Assembly (NCBI GenBank): GCA_035623075.1
Contig: DASPUC010000043.1
Location: 1 to 64,000 of the forward strand
Reading direction: 5' to 3'
Origin: Nitrospiraceae bacterium
GTDB taxonomy: Bacteria > Nitrospirota > Nitrospiria > Nitrospirales > Nitrospiraceae
Length of the DNA: 64,000 bases
The notes beneath the pieces were generated by a model, which made no database searches, had not been told where the DNA came from, and saw only the letters and a list, made by a program, of their open reading frames with translations. The position numbers and the translations under genes are program-made. Below are positions 8,927 to 17,839 of this stretch, in pieces. Every line of letters begins with the position of its first letter. Within the stretch, counting starts at the first letter, position 1.

Positions 8927-10456
8927 TCAATACTGAACAGGGCGGTCGAGACTGCGATACTGAATGGCTTCTGCCAAATGCGCCGGCTCAATTGTATCAG
9001 AGCCAGCTAAGTCGGCAATAGTCCTTGCCACACGAAGAATACGCCCGTAGGCACGAGCTGGGAGACCTAGTTTCGTCATCGACCGTTCCAAGAGCGTTTG
9101 ACTCGGCCCATCGAGCCCACAATACCGTTTTAGCTGGCGAGGCTTCAACTGGGCATTGGTATGAATACCCTCGTCCCGGTACCGATGCGACTGCTTCGCA
9201 CGGGCTGCCAGTACACGACCTCGAATCGTCTCCGAGTGTTCCGGAGAACCTCTATTGTCACGGAATTCACGGACCGTCACCGGAGGGACTTCTATGTGGA
9301 TATCGAGGCGGTCCTGAAGCGGACCAGAAAGCCGCCCCCGATACCGACGTATTTGTTGCGGCGTACAGATACAATCCCTTGCGGGATCGCCATAGTACCC
9401 GCAGGGACAAGGATTCATCGCAGCGACCAACATGAATCGCGCTGGATACCGCAGCGAACCACTGGCTCTCGTCAAGATGACGTGCCCATCTTCAAGCGGT
9501 TGCCGGAGTCCATCCAACACTGGCCGCCGGAACTCAGGAGATTCATCCAGAAACAGAACGCCGTTGTGAGCCAACGATACTTCTCCAGGACGAGGAATCG
9601 TCCCCCCTCCAATGAGTCCGGCGTCCGAAATGCTGTGGTGGGGAGCCCGAAACGGTCGCACCGTGAGTAATGCCTGATCGGCAGGCAACTGCCCCGCCAC
9701 GCTGTGCACCCGCGTCGTTTCAATGGCTTCATCAGATTCCATCAAGGGAAGTATCGTCGGGAGCCGCTTGGCCAACATGGTTTTACCCGACCCTGGCGGC
9801 CCGACCGTCAAAATGTTGTGTCCGCCGGCTGCCGCAACTTCCAGAGCTCGTTTTGCATGCTCCTGTCCTTTCACGTCGCCGTAATCCTCTTCATCCAGAG
9901 GGCGCGTGCGAAAGAGATCGCCACCATCTCTCGGCATCGGTTCGATCAACGCCATGCCTTTGACGAACGCCACGGCTTCAGGAATCGTATGGACCGGATA
10001 GACCTCGACATGTTCGACCAGAGCTGCTTGCTGGCTATTGTCCGCAGGTAGGACCAGATTGTAATGGGGTCGACAGGCGATATTGATTGAGAGCGCACCG
10101 GAAATGGGCTTGATGCGTCCGTCGAGAGACAGCTCACCGACAAACACTCGCCGGATGACACATTCTGGTGGAATCACCTCTTCCGCCACAAGAATGCCGA
10201 TCGCGATAGCCAGGTCAAGGGCGGACCCTTCTTTCTTGATCCCGGCCGGGGCGAGGTTCACCGTGATCCTTTTAGCAGGAAAGTGAAAGCCGGTATTTTT
10301 CAACGCAGATCGTACCCGATCGCGACTTTCACGAACTGTTGCATCGGGGAGACCCACGACAGAGAATTGTGGAAGTCCTCCGGTAATATCCACTTCCACA
10401 TCGATCAGACAGGCATCGAGACCCACTAGCGCGGCGCTTAGTATTCTCGCAAGCAT
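8927..10456 (-). CDS. comM: YifB/ComM-family Mg-chelatase-like AAA ATPase
   Basis: 509 residues from ATG 10456 (MLARILSAALVGLDA), matching the usual 500-510. An N-terminal ChlI-like fold (about 1-170, ending around FVGELSLDGRI) precedes the AAA+ core with Walker A GPPGSGKTMLAKR and Walker B NGVLFLDESPEF; a zinc-type CPCGYYGDPARDCICTP loop and the C-terminal Mg-chelatase domain (SGPLQDRLDIHIEVP) follow. Longer upstream extension to 10606 is open but unlike the family. In naturally competent bacteria ComM is a hexameric branch-migration helicase; in this organism competence is not demonstrated. Two small genes follow in the operon. Confidence 0.93.
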   Translation of the reverse strand: MLARILSAALVGLDACLIDVEVDITGGLPQFSVVGLPDATVRESRDRVRSALKNTGFHFPAKRITVNLAPAGIKKEGSALDLAIAIGILVAEEVIPPECVIRRVFVGELSLDGRIKPISGALSINIACRPHYNLVLPADNSQQAALVEHVEVYPVHTIPEAVAFVKGMALIEPMPRDGGDLFRTRPLDEEDYGDVKGQEHAKRALEVAAAGGHNILTVGPPGSGKTMLAKRLPTILPLMESDEAIETTRVHSVAGQLPADQALLTVRPFRAPHHSISDAGLIGGGTIPRPGEVSLAHNGVLFLDESPEFRRPVLDGLRQPLEDGHVILTRASGSLRYPARFMLVAAMNPCPCGYYGDPARDCICTPQQIRRYRGRLSGPLQDRLDIHIEVPPVTVREFRDNRGSPEHSETIRGRVLAARAKQSHRYRDEGIHTNAQLKPRQLKRYCGLDGPSQTLLERSMTKLGLPARAYGRILRVARTIADLAGSDTIEPAHLAEAIQYRSLDRPVQY

Positions 10457-10660
10457 AGCAATCCTAACCTCAGCCAATGTTTGAGTAGACGGACCGGGCG
10501 GATTATAAAAACCACCATCAGACACTTTCAACTCACAAGAGAGACAATGCTGGTATTTTCCGTTCGCCATGCGGCACAAGGCGGATGCGACGGTGGGTAG
10601 AACCACAACCTCCTATCCGGTATAATTTCGCGCCCGTGCATATCGGCTCTCGAAATCTTT

Positions 10661-11281
10661 ATGCTCACATCTTTCTCCCTTCCTCGGCCTGCAATCAGAC
10701 GACTCGCATGGTTGTGCGGTGCCGCCGCCGTATTTTTCTGCTCGGTGAACGAGACTCATGCTGGCATGGCATCGGCAGTTCGGACTCCGGCGAGTCACGT
10801 CGGCGCTGCGATGGCGCTCCTGGCGACGTTACAAGACGCTGACGTGCTTCCACCTGATGGCACCTCTGAAGCGAACCAGATAGTGAAATCGGTCATTCAA
10901 TGCCAGTCGCTCTTCATGAAAAGTTCAGATCCGAACGTTCGAGCGTTTTTCGATCGTGCGTTGCAGACCAAATTGAGTGACGGCGCCGAGGAGGCCGGTC
11001 GACGGTTCAAAGAAGAAGGCTGGACTTCAGAAATACTCGAAGCGCTCAGCGAATCGTATGTCATGTTATCGGACCGCCAACGTAGACAATTGGCTGAAGG
11101 ATTTCGTGCTTACAATCTGACCCCGAACGATTTTCTGCAGTTGAGTGAATTGTTCCTCAGCGCCAGAGCGAGCCTGCGGCAACGGGGACAGGATATTCAC
11201 CGGATCTATGCACAGCGGAGACAAGCAATGCCGGGCCAGCGCTTCCCGCACAGGCCGGAAGCACCGACCTCACCCTCATGA
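10661..11281 (+). CDS. Secreted hypothetical protein with signal peptide
   Basis: 206 residues. Basic start, hydrophobic core (LAWLCGAAAVFFCSV) and a likely signal-peptidase site THA-G near residue 35. The mature part is mostly helical, and has a single Cys in VIQCQSLF. The C-terminal tail is basic and proline-rich. A perfect TATAAT lies at 10621-10626 about 35 bases before the start, but without a good -35. It is followed 13 bp later by the small Lrp/AsnC-type domain gene. No family recognised. Confidence 0.7.
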   Translation: MLTSFSLPRPAIRRLAWLCGAAAVFFCSVNETHAGMASAVRTPASHVGAAMALLATLQDADVLPPDGTSEANQIVKSVIQCQSLFMKSSDPNVRAFFDRALQTKLSDGAEEAGRRFKEEGWTSEILEALSESYVMLSDRQRRQLAEGFRAYNLTPNDFLQLSELFLSARASLRQRGQDIHRIYAQRRQAMPGQRFPHRPEAPTSPS

Positions 11282-11294
11282 AAGGAGCGGCACG

Positions 11295-11531
11295 ATGGCG
11301 ACGAAGGCTTACATTTTGATCAAGGTCAAGGCAGGAAGGACAAAGGATGTTCTCCATTCCCTGAAACATATTAGTGGAGTCGAGCAGGCCCACTCCTGTT
11401 TCGGACAGCCGGATATTTTCCTCTTTATCAGCACGAACGACGAACGGGCGTTATCTGAAGTCGTGATTTCCAAAATTCACTCGATAGAAGGTGTGGAGGA
11501 AACCGATACCCATATCGTGGCTGAATCTTAG
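11295..11531 (+). CDS. Stand-alone Lrp/AsnC ligand-binding (RAM) domain protein
   Basis: 78 residues: the alpha-beta RAM/ACT-like domain found at the C-terminus of Lrp/AsnC regulators, without the DNA-binding half. MATKAYILIKVKAGR, then a helix ending ISGVEQAHSCFGQPDIFLFI and the final VEETDTHIVAES strand fit the fold. AAAGGAGCGG 7-15 bases before ATG 11295 is a strong ribosome site and fixes the start. Such free domains bind small ligands or pair with full regulators; the ligand is not predictable. Its stop codon overlaps the stop of the convergent oxidoreductase gene (TAG 11529-11531 against TAA 11530-11528). Confidence 0.85.
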   Translation: MATKAYILIKVKAGRTKDVLHSLKHISGVEQAHSCFGQPDIFLFISTNDERALSEVVISKIHSIEGVEETDTHIVAES

Positions 11532-12517
11532 TCATTAGATTCGTTCTTGACGAGCTGGCCTCTAAGTTCCGCGGATCGATAACAAGCCTCGGCTATTTCC
11601 ACCGCTCTTTGTCCATCCCTTCCTGTAATGGGTGGACTGGAATTAGTACGAATGGCGTGAATAAACGCGCGGAGCACTGATAGGATGGTCGGTCGGGGCT
11701 CCAGGGTCCATTCCTCGGATGTATTGGCTCGTTCCTGTTTCATGAGTCGGTGCCGGAACCAATCGGCACTCACCCTTCCATCTGCTCCAATCCACTCCAT
11801 CTGTGCGACGCGTCCCGCTGTGACCCGCGCGACTTCGAGATGGCACTCTATCCCCTGTACGGTCGTGAGGTGTACGGTCGCTCTGGTGTCCGGTCCAGTT
11901 GGTGGCACAGGATCCATATAACAGGAAACAGCGCTGACCTCATCGCCGGTTAAAAATCGCACCACATCGAGCAAGTGAATCCCGATCTCGAGTAGCGCCC
12001 CTCGGTGACCGAAGGCGTTCGTGGTTGCCGCGGTGCTCGATGCCACTTCGACGTGACTCGTCATCGTCGCGGAACGAAGCGATCCGAGCTGCGGTAGGAT
12101 ACTCCTGACTCTTTCGATGACTGGCTCGAACCGGAGGGTATGGGCTGTCATAAGGAGAACGCCCGCTTGGTCGGCTGCTTTGACCATGGCTCGAGCCTGC
12201 TCTGCAGTCAGAGCGAGGGGTTTCTCAATCAACAAGGGCTTCCGGGCCCTGACCGCTTCGAGACAGATCTCATGACAAAGCGTAGGCGGAGTGACGACGA
12301 TGACGGCACGGACCAACGGATCGGCGATCAAAGCACGATAGTCACTGTAGACGGGAATAGAAGAGAGAGGGAGTCCTTCGACACTTTCTTGAGCTCGCTT
12401 TCGGCAGACGGCAACAAGGTTCGTCTCCGGCATGTCTTGCAGAAGATGTCGCACATAACGACTGCCATGCCGGCCTAGACCGATCAACCCGATGCCAAGT
12501 GCGGATGATGCTGTCAT
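11528..12517 (-). CDS. Gfo/Idh/MocA-family NAD(P)-dependent oxidoreductase
   Basis: 329 residues from ATG 12517 (MTASSALGIGLIGLGRHG). The Rossmann glycine motif GLIGLGRHGSRY is at the N-terminus. Around residue 105 comes EKPLALT, the family lysine-proline motif, and the C-terminal beta-sheet domain contains GALLEIGIHLLDVVRFLTG, whose aspartate and histidine belong to the catalytic site. Substrate is probably a sugar, inositol or related compound but cannot be told from sequence. The gene converges on the Lrp/AsnC-like gene with overlapping stops and is divergent from the dienelactone-hydrolase-like gene. Confidence 0.88.
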   Translation of the reverse strand: MTASSALGIGLIGLGRHGSRYVRHLLQDMPETNLVAVCRKRAQESVEGLPLSSIPVYSDYRALIADPLVRAVIVVTPPTLCHEICLEAVRARKPLLIEKPLALTAEQARAMVKAADQAGVLLMTAHTLRFEPVIERVRSILPQLGSLRSATMTSHVEVASSTAATTNAFGHRGALLEIGIHLLDVVRFLTGDEVSAVSCYMDPVPPTGPDTRATVHLTTVQGIECHLEVARVTAGRVAQMEWIGADGRVSADWFRHRLMKQERANTSEEWTLEPRPTILSVLRAFIHAIRTNSSPPITGRDGQRAVEIAEACYRSAELRGQLVKNESND

Positions 12518-12590
12518 ATCAAGCTGTCTTATCGAGACTCTACGGGCAAGAATCGATATGGTCAATCGAATCCTGTTCCTCGTCGGTCGA

Positions 12591-12620
12591 TTGACAACGC
12601 AAACGTAGCCTCCCTATAGT
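12591..12620 (+). promoter_or_regulatory. Sigma-70-type promoter before the DLH-like gene
   Basis: TTGACA (12591-12596), an 18-base spacer and TATAGT (12615-12620) give a near-consensus promoter. Predicted transcription start near 12627, about 60 bases ahead of ATG 12686. Expression has not been tested. Confidence 0.5.
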
Positions 12621-12685
12621 TACACCGCTGCACCACGTCGGATTATCCGGCAGAGCGCGGCATCTTCGGGAAAGCGGTTCAAACT

Positions 12686-13483
12686 ATGACGTCGGCCCTT
12701 GCGCCTTTCACGCTTCAACAAATCGGCACCGACACCGCGCGGTTTCCCAGTGGGGTAGCCATTCCAACTCCAACAGACGCTGCCGTCGATCCCTACATCA
12801 AAACTCGCATGTCGAATGATGTGCAGGTGGAAGCCATTCAGTTTTGGCCACAGGAGAAGGGAACGTACCCTGGTCTCGTCCTGATACACGAATGGTGGGG
12901 GCTGAATTCCCAAATCAAGGATCTTGGAGCTCGACTCGCGTGTGAGGGCTATGGGGTGATCATTCCCAACTTGTATGCGAGGCTCGGCGGGATGGTGACG
13001 GCCAATGCAGACATCGCAGAGGCGCTGATGGGACGATTAAATAGTCAGCTGGCATTACAAGACATCAATTCGTGCTGCGAATTTCTGAACACCCGAGATT
13101 ATATCAGACGCAATATTCATGGGGTGGTGGGGTTCGGAATGGGGGGGTCGTTGGCCCTGCAGTTTGCGTCCAAGCGGAAGCGGTTACGCGCAGCAGTCGT
13201 CTTCTACGGACGGATGTTCGACCCAGCAGCTATGTTCAACGACGTGCGCTGTCCGGTTCTCTATCACCAAGCTGAACAAGATACCTGGGCCTCGGCTGCG
13301 GAAGCTGATCGGCTTCGCGCGGCGGCCGCTGAATATGGCAAGCAGGTCGAGATCAGGCTCTACCGGAATACACCGCATGCGTTCTGCAATGAGATGCGTC
13401 CCGAGACCTATCGTACTGATGCCGCTGCTGAAGCATGGAACGAGACCGCCGCCTTCCTCAAGAAGTGCTTTCAAGGAACGTAA
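12686..13483 (+). CDS. Dienelactone hydrolase-family alpha/beta hydrolase lacking the nucleophile
   Basis: 265 residues with the DLH layout: oxyanion region LVLIHEWWGLN (E in HEWWG retained), acid in HQAEQD, histidine in TPHAFCNE. In active DLH the nucleophile elbow reads G-x-C-x-G-G; here it is GFGMGG (about residues 150-155), with glycine in the nucleophile position. The codon is GGA, so this is not a simple frame error, although a seven-G run follows directly. The protein may be a catalytically dead paralogue, a binding protein, or use another residue. A 40-residue N-terminal extension precedes the core; a start at MSNDVQVEA is possible. A promoter is visible upstream. Confidence 0.83.
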   Translation: MTSALAPFTLQQIGTDTARFPSGVAIPTPTDAAVDPYIKTRMSNDVQVEAIQFWPQEKGTYPGLVLIHEWWGLNSQIKDLGARLACEGYGVIIPNLYARLGGMVTANADIAEALMGRLNSQLALQDINSCCEFLNTRDYIRRNIHGVVGFGMGGSLALQFASKRKRLRAAVVFYGRMFDPAAMFNDVRCPVLYHQAEQDTWASAAEADRLRAAAAEYGKQVEIRLYRNTPHAFCNEMRPETYRTDAAAEAWNETAAFLKKCFQGT

Positions 13484-13570
13484 CCGCATCCACCTGATTT
13501 CTTTTTCTGTCTTTATCACAAGGCAGCCTGCTTATGTGTTTCCCGTACACCACAGGAAAGTAACGACGAT

Positions 13571-14545
13571 ATGAAAGGTCTAAGATTACGTCTTCAGTTT
13601 GTCGGGCAAACAGTCTGGTGGACACTGGGAGGCTTGTCAATCTCCATCTGTGTGGTACCGCTCGCTTTGGGAACCACTGATACACTTCCCTCATCCATGC
13701 CGGACCTTCAAAGCATCGTTCATGCTCACGGGGCAAAACTGATCGAGGTGGATTCCGACAAGGGAGCGATCGATCTGTTTGTGTCATCCATAGGCCCTTC
13801 ACTCAACCTAGGGGATGTGGCGCGGACCCTAACGGCTAAGTCCATTTCTCCGAAACTTTCCAAAGATCTCTTGCTGCCGGAGATAACGCAAGTCGCTCAC
13901 ACATTAATCGGCGATCTCGCTGCATGGCACCTTGCAACTCTCGTTCAACAGGCTGTCAAAGACAAGCGCCTCCCGGGCGTGCCGGAAGAACTATTGGGGT
14001 CTTCGACGAGACGCGAATGGCTGGCTCTGCAGGGACAGACCTCCTGGCAAAAATCTATGAACGACTTGGCCCAAACCCTGCAGAGCCCAGAGAATTCCTC
14101 GAAAAATCGAGACGACACAGCGGCTTTGGCAGTCATCACGCTTTCTGACCAGTCAAGCCGTCTCGCGGTCGAAGCCCTTCAAGCCGCTTATCACAATTGG
14201 GACAGGCTCCGTGGATGGAAGGACCAGGTGCGCTTGTTGAGGGGGCAAGTCCGCCTGTGCGGGACATGGCTATGGGTTATCCATAACCATCAGAGACACC
14301 ATCAAGAGCAAAAACTCTCATTGCTGTTCCCTCCACCAGGAGCCGATCATGCTAGCCTCCCCGATTTAGTAGAAACCATCGTGCTCGGTGATAACGTGTA
14401 TCTGCGATGGGAAATCGAGGGACGAGTACAGGAAGATAGCCTCCAATTCGTCAAGGACGGACAACGTCTGGAGGGAACGTTTGTGAATTCTCAAGGGGGT
14501 TGGGGATCCATCAGCGGGAAACGGACAGCGTCATGCAAAGAATGA
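13571..14545 (+). CDS. Hypothetical exported protein, 324 residues
   Basis: The N-terminus has a basic start and a hydrophobic stretch (WWTLGGLSISICVVPLAL), probably a signal peptide or anchor. The remainder is soluble, helical to about residue 220 and strand-rich at the end (VYLRWEIEGRVQEDSLQFV). I recognise no family. It lies 87 bp after the DLH-like gene on the same strand and converges on the DUF423 gene with 5 bp between stops. Two Cys (CGTW and the final SCKE) could form a disulfide. Confidence 0.62.
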   Translation: MKGLRLRLQFVGQTVWWTLGGLSISICVVPLALGTTDTLPSSMPDLQSIVHAHGAKLIEVDSDKGAIDLFVSSIGPSLNLGDVARTLTAKSISPKLSKDLLLPEITQVAHTLIGDLAAWHLATLVQQAVKDKRLPGVPEELLGSSTRREWLALQGQTSWQKSMNDLAQTLQSPENSSKNRDDTAALAVITLSDQSSRLAVEALQAAYHNWDRLRGWKDQVRLLRGQVRLCGTWLWVIHNHQRHHQEQKLSLLFPPPGADHASLPDLVETIVLGDNVYLRWEIEGRVQEDSLQFVKDGQRLEGTFVNSQGGWGSISGKRTASCKE

Positions 14546-14550
14546 CATTA

Positions 14551-14934
14551 TTATATGCGCCAGGCTCGGTAACCGAGTAGGATCCAGCCTGTGAGAAAAG
14601 CCATGCCACCCAAGGGTGTCACAGCACCAAACCCTCGCGTTCCTGATAATGACATCGCGTAGAGACTACCGCAGAAGAGAAGAATCCCGACCATAAAGAG
14701 ACATCCTACCGACTCGAATCGCTTCTCGGGCCATCGATCTACAGCCCAGGCAACGGTACAAAGACCCAGAGCGTGATACATGTGATAGCGAGCGGCTGTG
14801 TCGAAGACGGCAAGCATGGATATGTCGAGGCTGTCTTTTAGAAAATGGGCTCCGAAGGCGCCGGCCGCAACGGCAGAACCTCCAAAGAAGCTTCCTAGTG
14901 CCAACAGCTTCGACGAGTTGAGCATTCTTCTCAT
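14551..14934 (-). CDS. DUF423 (YgdD-like) small membrane protein
   Basis: 127 residues from ATG 14934, four transmembrane helices. The N-terminal GSFFGGSAVAAGAFGAHFLKD and later DTAARYHMYHALGL and SLSGTRGFGAVTPLGG are hallmarks of the DUF423 family of inner-membrane proteins, which are about this length. Function is unknown for the family. An open frame extends to 15135 but adds only polar sequence with no family match, so the internal start is preferred. Confidence 0.88.
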   Translation of the reverse strand: MRRMLNSSKLLALGSFFGGSAVAAGAFGAHFLKDSLDISMLAVFDTAARYHMYHALGLCTVAWAVDRWPEKRFESVGCLFMVGILLFCGSLYAMSLSGTRGFGAVTPLGGMAFLTGWILLGYRAWRI

Positions 14935-15285
14935 AGATTTCCCCCTTGCAAACAACAACCGGTGATGATCGGCGCGGACCTGCGGGGGATCGTACCAGAG
15001 AGTAGAACGTTTCGATACGACGCTAATTCGACCAGAATGTTGGTTACCAATGAAGACTCGGATCATGCGTTCGTGTGCGCAGTGGACGTGAGACACTGGA
15101 TTTTCCCCCTTTGTGGTTTCATTTCTATCGGACACATTGTTTCCCTAAGCCGCTAAAAGTATTAAGAAAGTTCGAGTCCGGTTTGCCCGTCAAGTAACCG
15201 GCCGGCGCACTGCCCTCTTGGGTATCCCCCCACTCTTGAGGAATAGCCAGACAATCTCTTCTCGCACTACCCTGCACATACCTGT
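14935..15285. other. Intergenic stretch without a recognised gene
   Basis: Divergent spacer between the DUF423 gene and the first PilZ-like gene. Short open frames occur on both strands but none has a ribosome site or family resemblance. It presumably holds the promoters of both genes; no convincing -35/-10 pair was found. Confidence 0.5.
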
Positions 15286-15660
15286 ATGGCACAGCGAAAA
15301 CAACAGACCAGCTGGTTCAGCCCGAATCTCACGATTGACTGCATGCTGGCGAATGTGAGCGCGCAGTTGGAGGCGGACGGACGCGTCCTCGAATTCTCTG
15401 AAGCCAGTTGTAAGCTCACCACTCCTGATCGGCTCAGACCAGGGGAATTTGTGAAAGTTCGACTGTGGTTGGAAGGCGAAGAACCCTCTATAAACATCCA
15501 ACTCGCGGAAGTGAGGAAGGTCCATAAGCACTGGATCTCGGTAGAAGTGATCCAGGTAGGTTCTAATGATCGGTTGAGGCTTAAACAATTGGTCGATGCC
15601 CGCGCCACTATCCATCAGGAACACCCTGCTCCCATCAATCGCCTCCTCATTCGAGCATAA
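15286..15660 (+). CDS. PilZ-like domain protein without the c-di-GMP arginine motif
   Basis: 124 residues with a beta-barrel pattern like PilZ: LEFSEASCKLTTPDRLRPG, then FVKVRLWLEGEEP, then a charged strand pair and a C-terminal helix (NDRLRLKQLVDARA). The usual RxxxR lead and the DxSxxG/NxSxxG motif are not clear, so cyclic-di-GMP binding is doubtful. A second, canonical PilZ gene follows 330 bp later. No strong ribosome site precedes ATG 15286, so the start is less certain. Confidence 0.55.
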   Translation: MAQRKQQTSWFSPNLTIDCMLANVSAQLEADGRVLEFSEASCKLTTPDRLRPGEFVKVRLWLEGEEPSINIQLAEVRKVHKHWISVEVIQVGSNDRLRLKQLVDARATIHQEHPAPINRLLIRA

Positions 15661-15990
15661 CCCGTCCCGACGTTCTCCTTCCGAGCATATGGCTCTCGTG
15701 ACGCATCGCCCTCTGCGACATAGATAATTGTCGGCGTAGCCTCTGTTTCTTATAAGATTCAAAACCCCGAACGTTATTGCCAAAGATTTCATTCATGGCA
15801 TAATCATCCTCGTGTTTACCGGATACCCGAATCATACCCGCTGCGAAAAGCTGGCATAAACAGTCATACTTGCGGTCCTATCGTTTACGGACGAGCAGCA
15901 ATACACTGTGGATGCCCGATAGGGGAACCAACAGAACGCAGAAAGAGAAACAGGCGATCTGATACAGTCCCAAGAGGAGACACTCTCGCT
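15661..15990. other. Intergenic stretch without a recognised gene
   Basis: Between two PilZ-type genes. A 62-codon minus-strand frame at 15647-15835 has no ribosome site and no family resemblance and is not called. GAGGAG at about 15972-15977 is the only ribosome-site-like run ahead of the next start at 15991, at a slightly long spacing. Confidence 0.45.
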
Positions 15991-16293
15991 ATGGACCTTA
16001 GAGATCACCCACGCTTCGAAGTCAATATACCAGTCTCATTTTTTGGAGACCAAATTAACGGAAAAGGCGCGATTACCAATCTTTCGGCCGGAGGCTGTGC
16101 GGTTAAAGGAGATGCGAAGGCCCCGATCGGTGCTTTCCTCGAACTCAACGTAGATCTTCCAGACGCTCAACAGAAACTGATCATCGAAGTTGCGGTTGTT
16201 CGATGGTCAATCGGAACAAAGTTCGGCCTCGATTTTCTCCAGCTGGATCCCGAACACGAGAATCGGCTGCGCCGCTTTATTAAGACCCTCTAG
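15991..16293 (+). CDS. PilZ domain protein (cyclic-di-GMP receptor)
   Basis: 100 residues forming a single PilZ domain. Both ligand motifs are present: RDHPR (R4-x3-R8) at the N-terminus and NLSAGG (NxSxxG) near residue 30, followed by the expected barrel strands LELNVDLPD and VAVVRWSIGTKFGLDFLQL. It should bind cyclic di-GMP and act as a single-domain adaptor, commonly for motility, polysaccharide or development control. No partner domain or neighbour gives the target process. Confidence 0.88.
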   Translation: MDLRDHPRFEVNIPVSFFGDQINGKGAITNLSAGGCAVKGDAKAPIGAFLELNVDLPDAQQKLIIEVAVVRWSIGTKFGLDFLQLDPEHENRLRRFIKTL

Positions 16294-16297
16294 TTGA

Positions 16298-16312
16298 AGA
16301 GGGGTCCCCTCT
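16298..16312. terminator. Short GC palindrome between convergent genes, possible terminator
   Basis: AGAGGGG/CCCCTCT inverted repeat with a one-base centre, immediately after the PilZ stop codon and followed by GTTTCG. The stem is short and the T run poor, so termination is only a suggestion. Confidence 0.3.
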
Positions 16313-16362
16313 GTTTCGTACCTGAGTACAGTAGCGCTACAAGATTCGGGCTATCGGGTGTT

Positions 16363-17127
16363 CTAGCTGGCCTGTTTAAGCGTGGCGCTGAGGCGGGATT
16401 TTCTAAGAGACATGAGTCCGCGTTGAGTTTCAGTGGGAGCGTGAGGCCCTACTTTCTTCGCCTTGTATCTGCTTTCAAACTGTTCGATCACATCATTCGC
16501 TTCCTGGGTTCGGCCTTGGCGGGCCAGCAGTTCGGTCAGACGAAAGTAGGAAGGCACGATGAGCGGTAAATGACGGACTTCGCGTGCCTGATCGATCAAA
16601 TATCGATAGTTGGTGATAGACGTCTCCGGGTTCGTTTCTTCGTAATGTATGGCTTCCAACATATGGACCGAAATGCGATCAGTCGCCGCACTAATGCTGC
16701 GTTCCCATGGCCCTCGTATCAAGGCTTCCAACTCTGGCGCGGACAATTGAACCGTCGCTTTCTTCTTGATTGTTCTTAGCCGTTCGAGAAGATGCCGGGC
16801 TTCAGGCCAGGCGCCGTAAATTCCTACGAGCAACCCGACGCATTTGGCAGGGTTAGTACATTGTCCCTTTAAGGGAGTGAAATGAATTTTCGTCACCTCA
16901 CTGGGCAAGAACACTCTACCGTTTGCCTCCGCACAGACCTCACAGGTGTGTTTGTCTTTCGGGACCACGTAAAGATACATTCGTATGCCCGAACGATCAA
17001 AGACATCAATGGCCAGGATTTGCCCTTTCATAACTTGCATTTGGTGATACTGCCAGACAACTAATAAGGCCAGGATACCGAGAAGATACGGCAGGAGTTC
17101 AGGAATCATGAAACCAGATGTTTCCAT
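16363..17127 (-). CDS. Membrane-anchored hypothetical protein with a four-cysteine segment
   Basis: 254 residues from ATG 17127, preceded by GGAAGGG at ideal spacing. An N-terminal transmembrane helix (about 8-27) anchors a cytoplasmic domain. The segment HTCEVCAEANGRVF followed by GQCTNPAKC gives CxxC plus CxxxxxC, a probable zinc site that resembles the Cys pairs of phage Mu F-type proteins. The C-terminal half is helical with TPR-like spacing (YFRLTELLARQGRTQEAND). No function assigned. It converges on the PilZ gene. Confidence 0.65.
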   Translation of the reverse strand: METSGFMIPELLPYLLGILALLVVWQYHQMQVMKGQILAIDVFDRSGIRMYLYVVPKDKHTCEVCAEANGRVFLPSEVTKIHFTPLKGQCTNPAKCVGLLVGIYGAWPEARHLLERLRTIKKKATVQLSAPELEALIRGPWERSISAATDRISVHMLEAIHYEETNPETSITNYRYLIDQAREVRHLPLIVPSYFRLTELLARQGRTQEANDVIEQFESRYKAKKVGPHAPTETQRGLMSLRKSRLSATLKQAS

Positions 17128-17276
17128 CGTCGCCCTTCCAACAATCTGCACAAGTTGGAGAAAACTATAGCATCGGATATCCGATAACCAGAGAAAATAG
17201 CAATTTTGGACAGATGGAAAGGGACGGCACAACGTGCAGCGGGGGAAGGTCGAAGATCAGAGTATTACCGATAGGG

Positions 17277-17366
17277 TGGTGCCGGAGGCCGGGGTCGAAC
17301 CGGCGCGGACCTTGTGGGTCCGAGGGATTTTAAGTCCCTTGCGTCTGCCAATTCCGCCACTCCGGC
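17277..17366 (-). tRNA. tRNA-Leu (anticodon UAA)
   Basis: Read on the minus strand: acceptor GCCGGAG (17366-17360) pairs with CTCCGGC, TG, D arm GCGGAATTGGCAGACGC, anticodon stem AGGGA/TCCCT around loop CTTAAAA giving anticodon TAA, a long variable arm CGGACC...GGTCCG (class II), T arm GCCGGTTCGACCCCGGC, discriminator A, and an encoded CCA. The long variable arm and A73 are leucine identity features. MiaB, encoded at 62510-63874, modifies A37 in UNN-reading tRNAs, a class that includes this one. Confidence 0.97.
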
Positions 17367-17575
17367 ACAGAGCAAGTTCGCGTTTGATACCGGGCCAACG
17401 CTTAGGGTTTGATCTGACTCGGCTTAAACCCCGATCTACCTCGGGCATTGGCGAGCGAAATCTAACATCGGACTAGAAAGCGGTCAAGGCAGGAAGCGCA
17501 GACAGCCTGTGCCATTGCTGGCAGCAGGCCGAATGCGATCATCCTAGGGGCTGGCTAATATCACACGAAGCGTCG

Positions 17576-17839
17576 TTAGGCTGCTTCGACCGTCGGCTTT
17601 GCCTCTCGATGTAGCATGTAGGCAGCCCGTCCGCGCTCCATAGCTTCTTTCACACCCGATTGAATCGCGCGACTCCAACGGGTCGCATGAATCTGTGTTT
17701 TTCTGGCGTAGCGACTAATGTCTCGCCTGGTCTCCGATCCAGACTGTGGTGCAAACAATAACCCTAGACCCGCCCCAATCACAGCTCCACCGGCGACGAG
17801 TGCCGCCACTTTTACTACCTGTTTCCCTTGCTCTGACAT
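17576..17839 (-). CDS. YtxH-domain stress-type membrane protein
   Basis: 87 residues. An N-terminal glycine-rich helix (VAALVAGGAVIGAGLGLLF) runs into APQSGSETRRDISRYARK, the YtxH/Gas-vesicle-GvpP-like signature: membrane anchor followed by an amphipathic helix. Family members are often stress induced, but no function is established. A long hairpin lies about 45 bases upstream of the start and could affect its expression. Confidence 0.82.
   Translation of the reverse strand: MSEQGKQVVKVAALVAGGAVIGAGLGLLFAPQSGSETRRDISRYARKTQIHATRWSRAIQSGVKEAMERGRAAYMLHREAKPTVEAA

Noticed and set aside
15647-15835. 62-codon minus-strand frame between PilZ-type genes
   Set aside because: No ribosome site and no family resemblance; likely chance.
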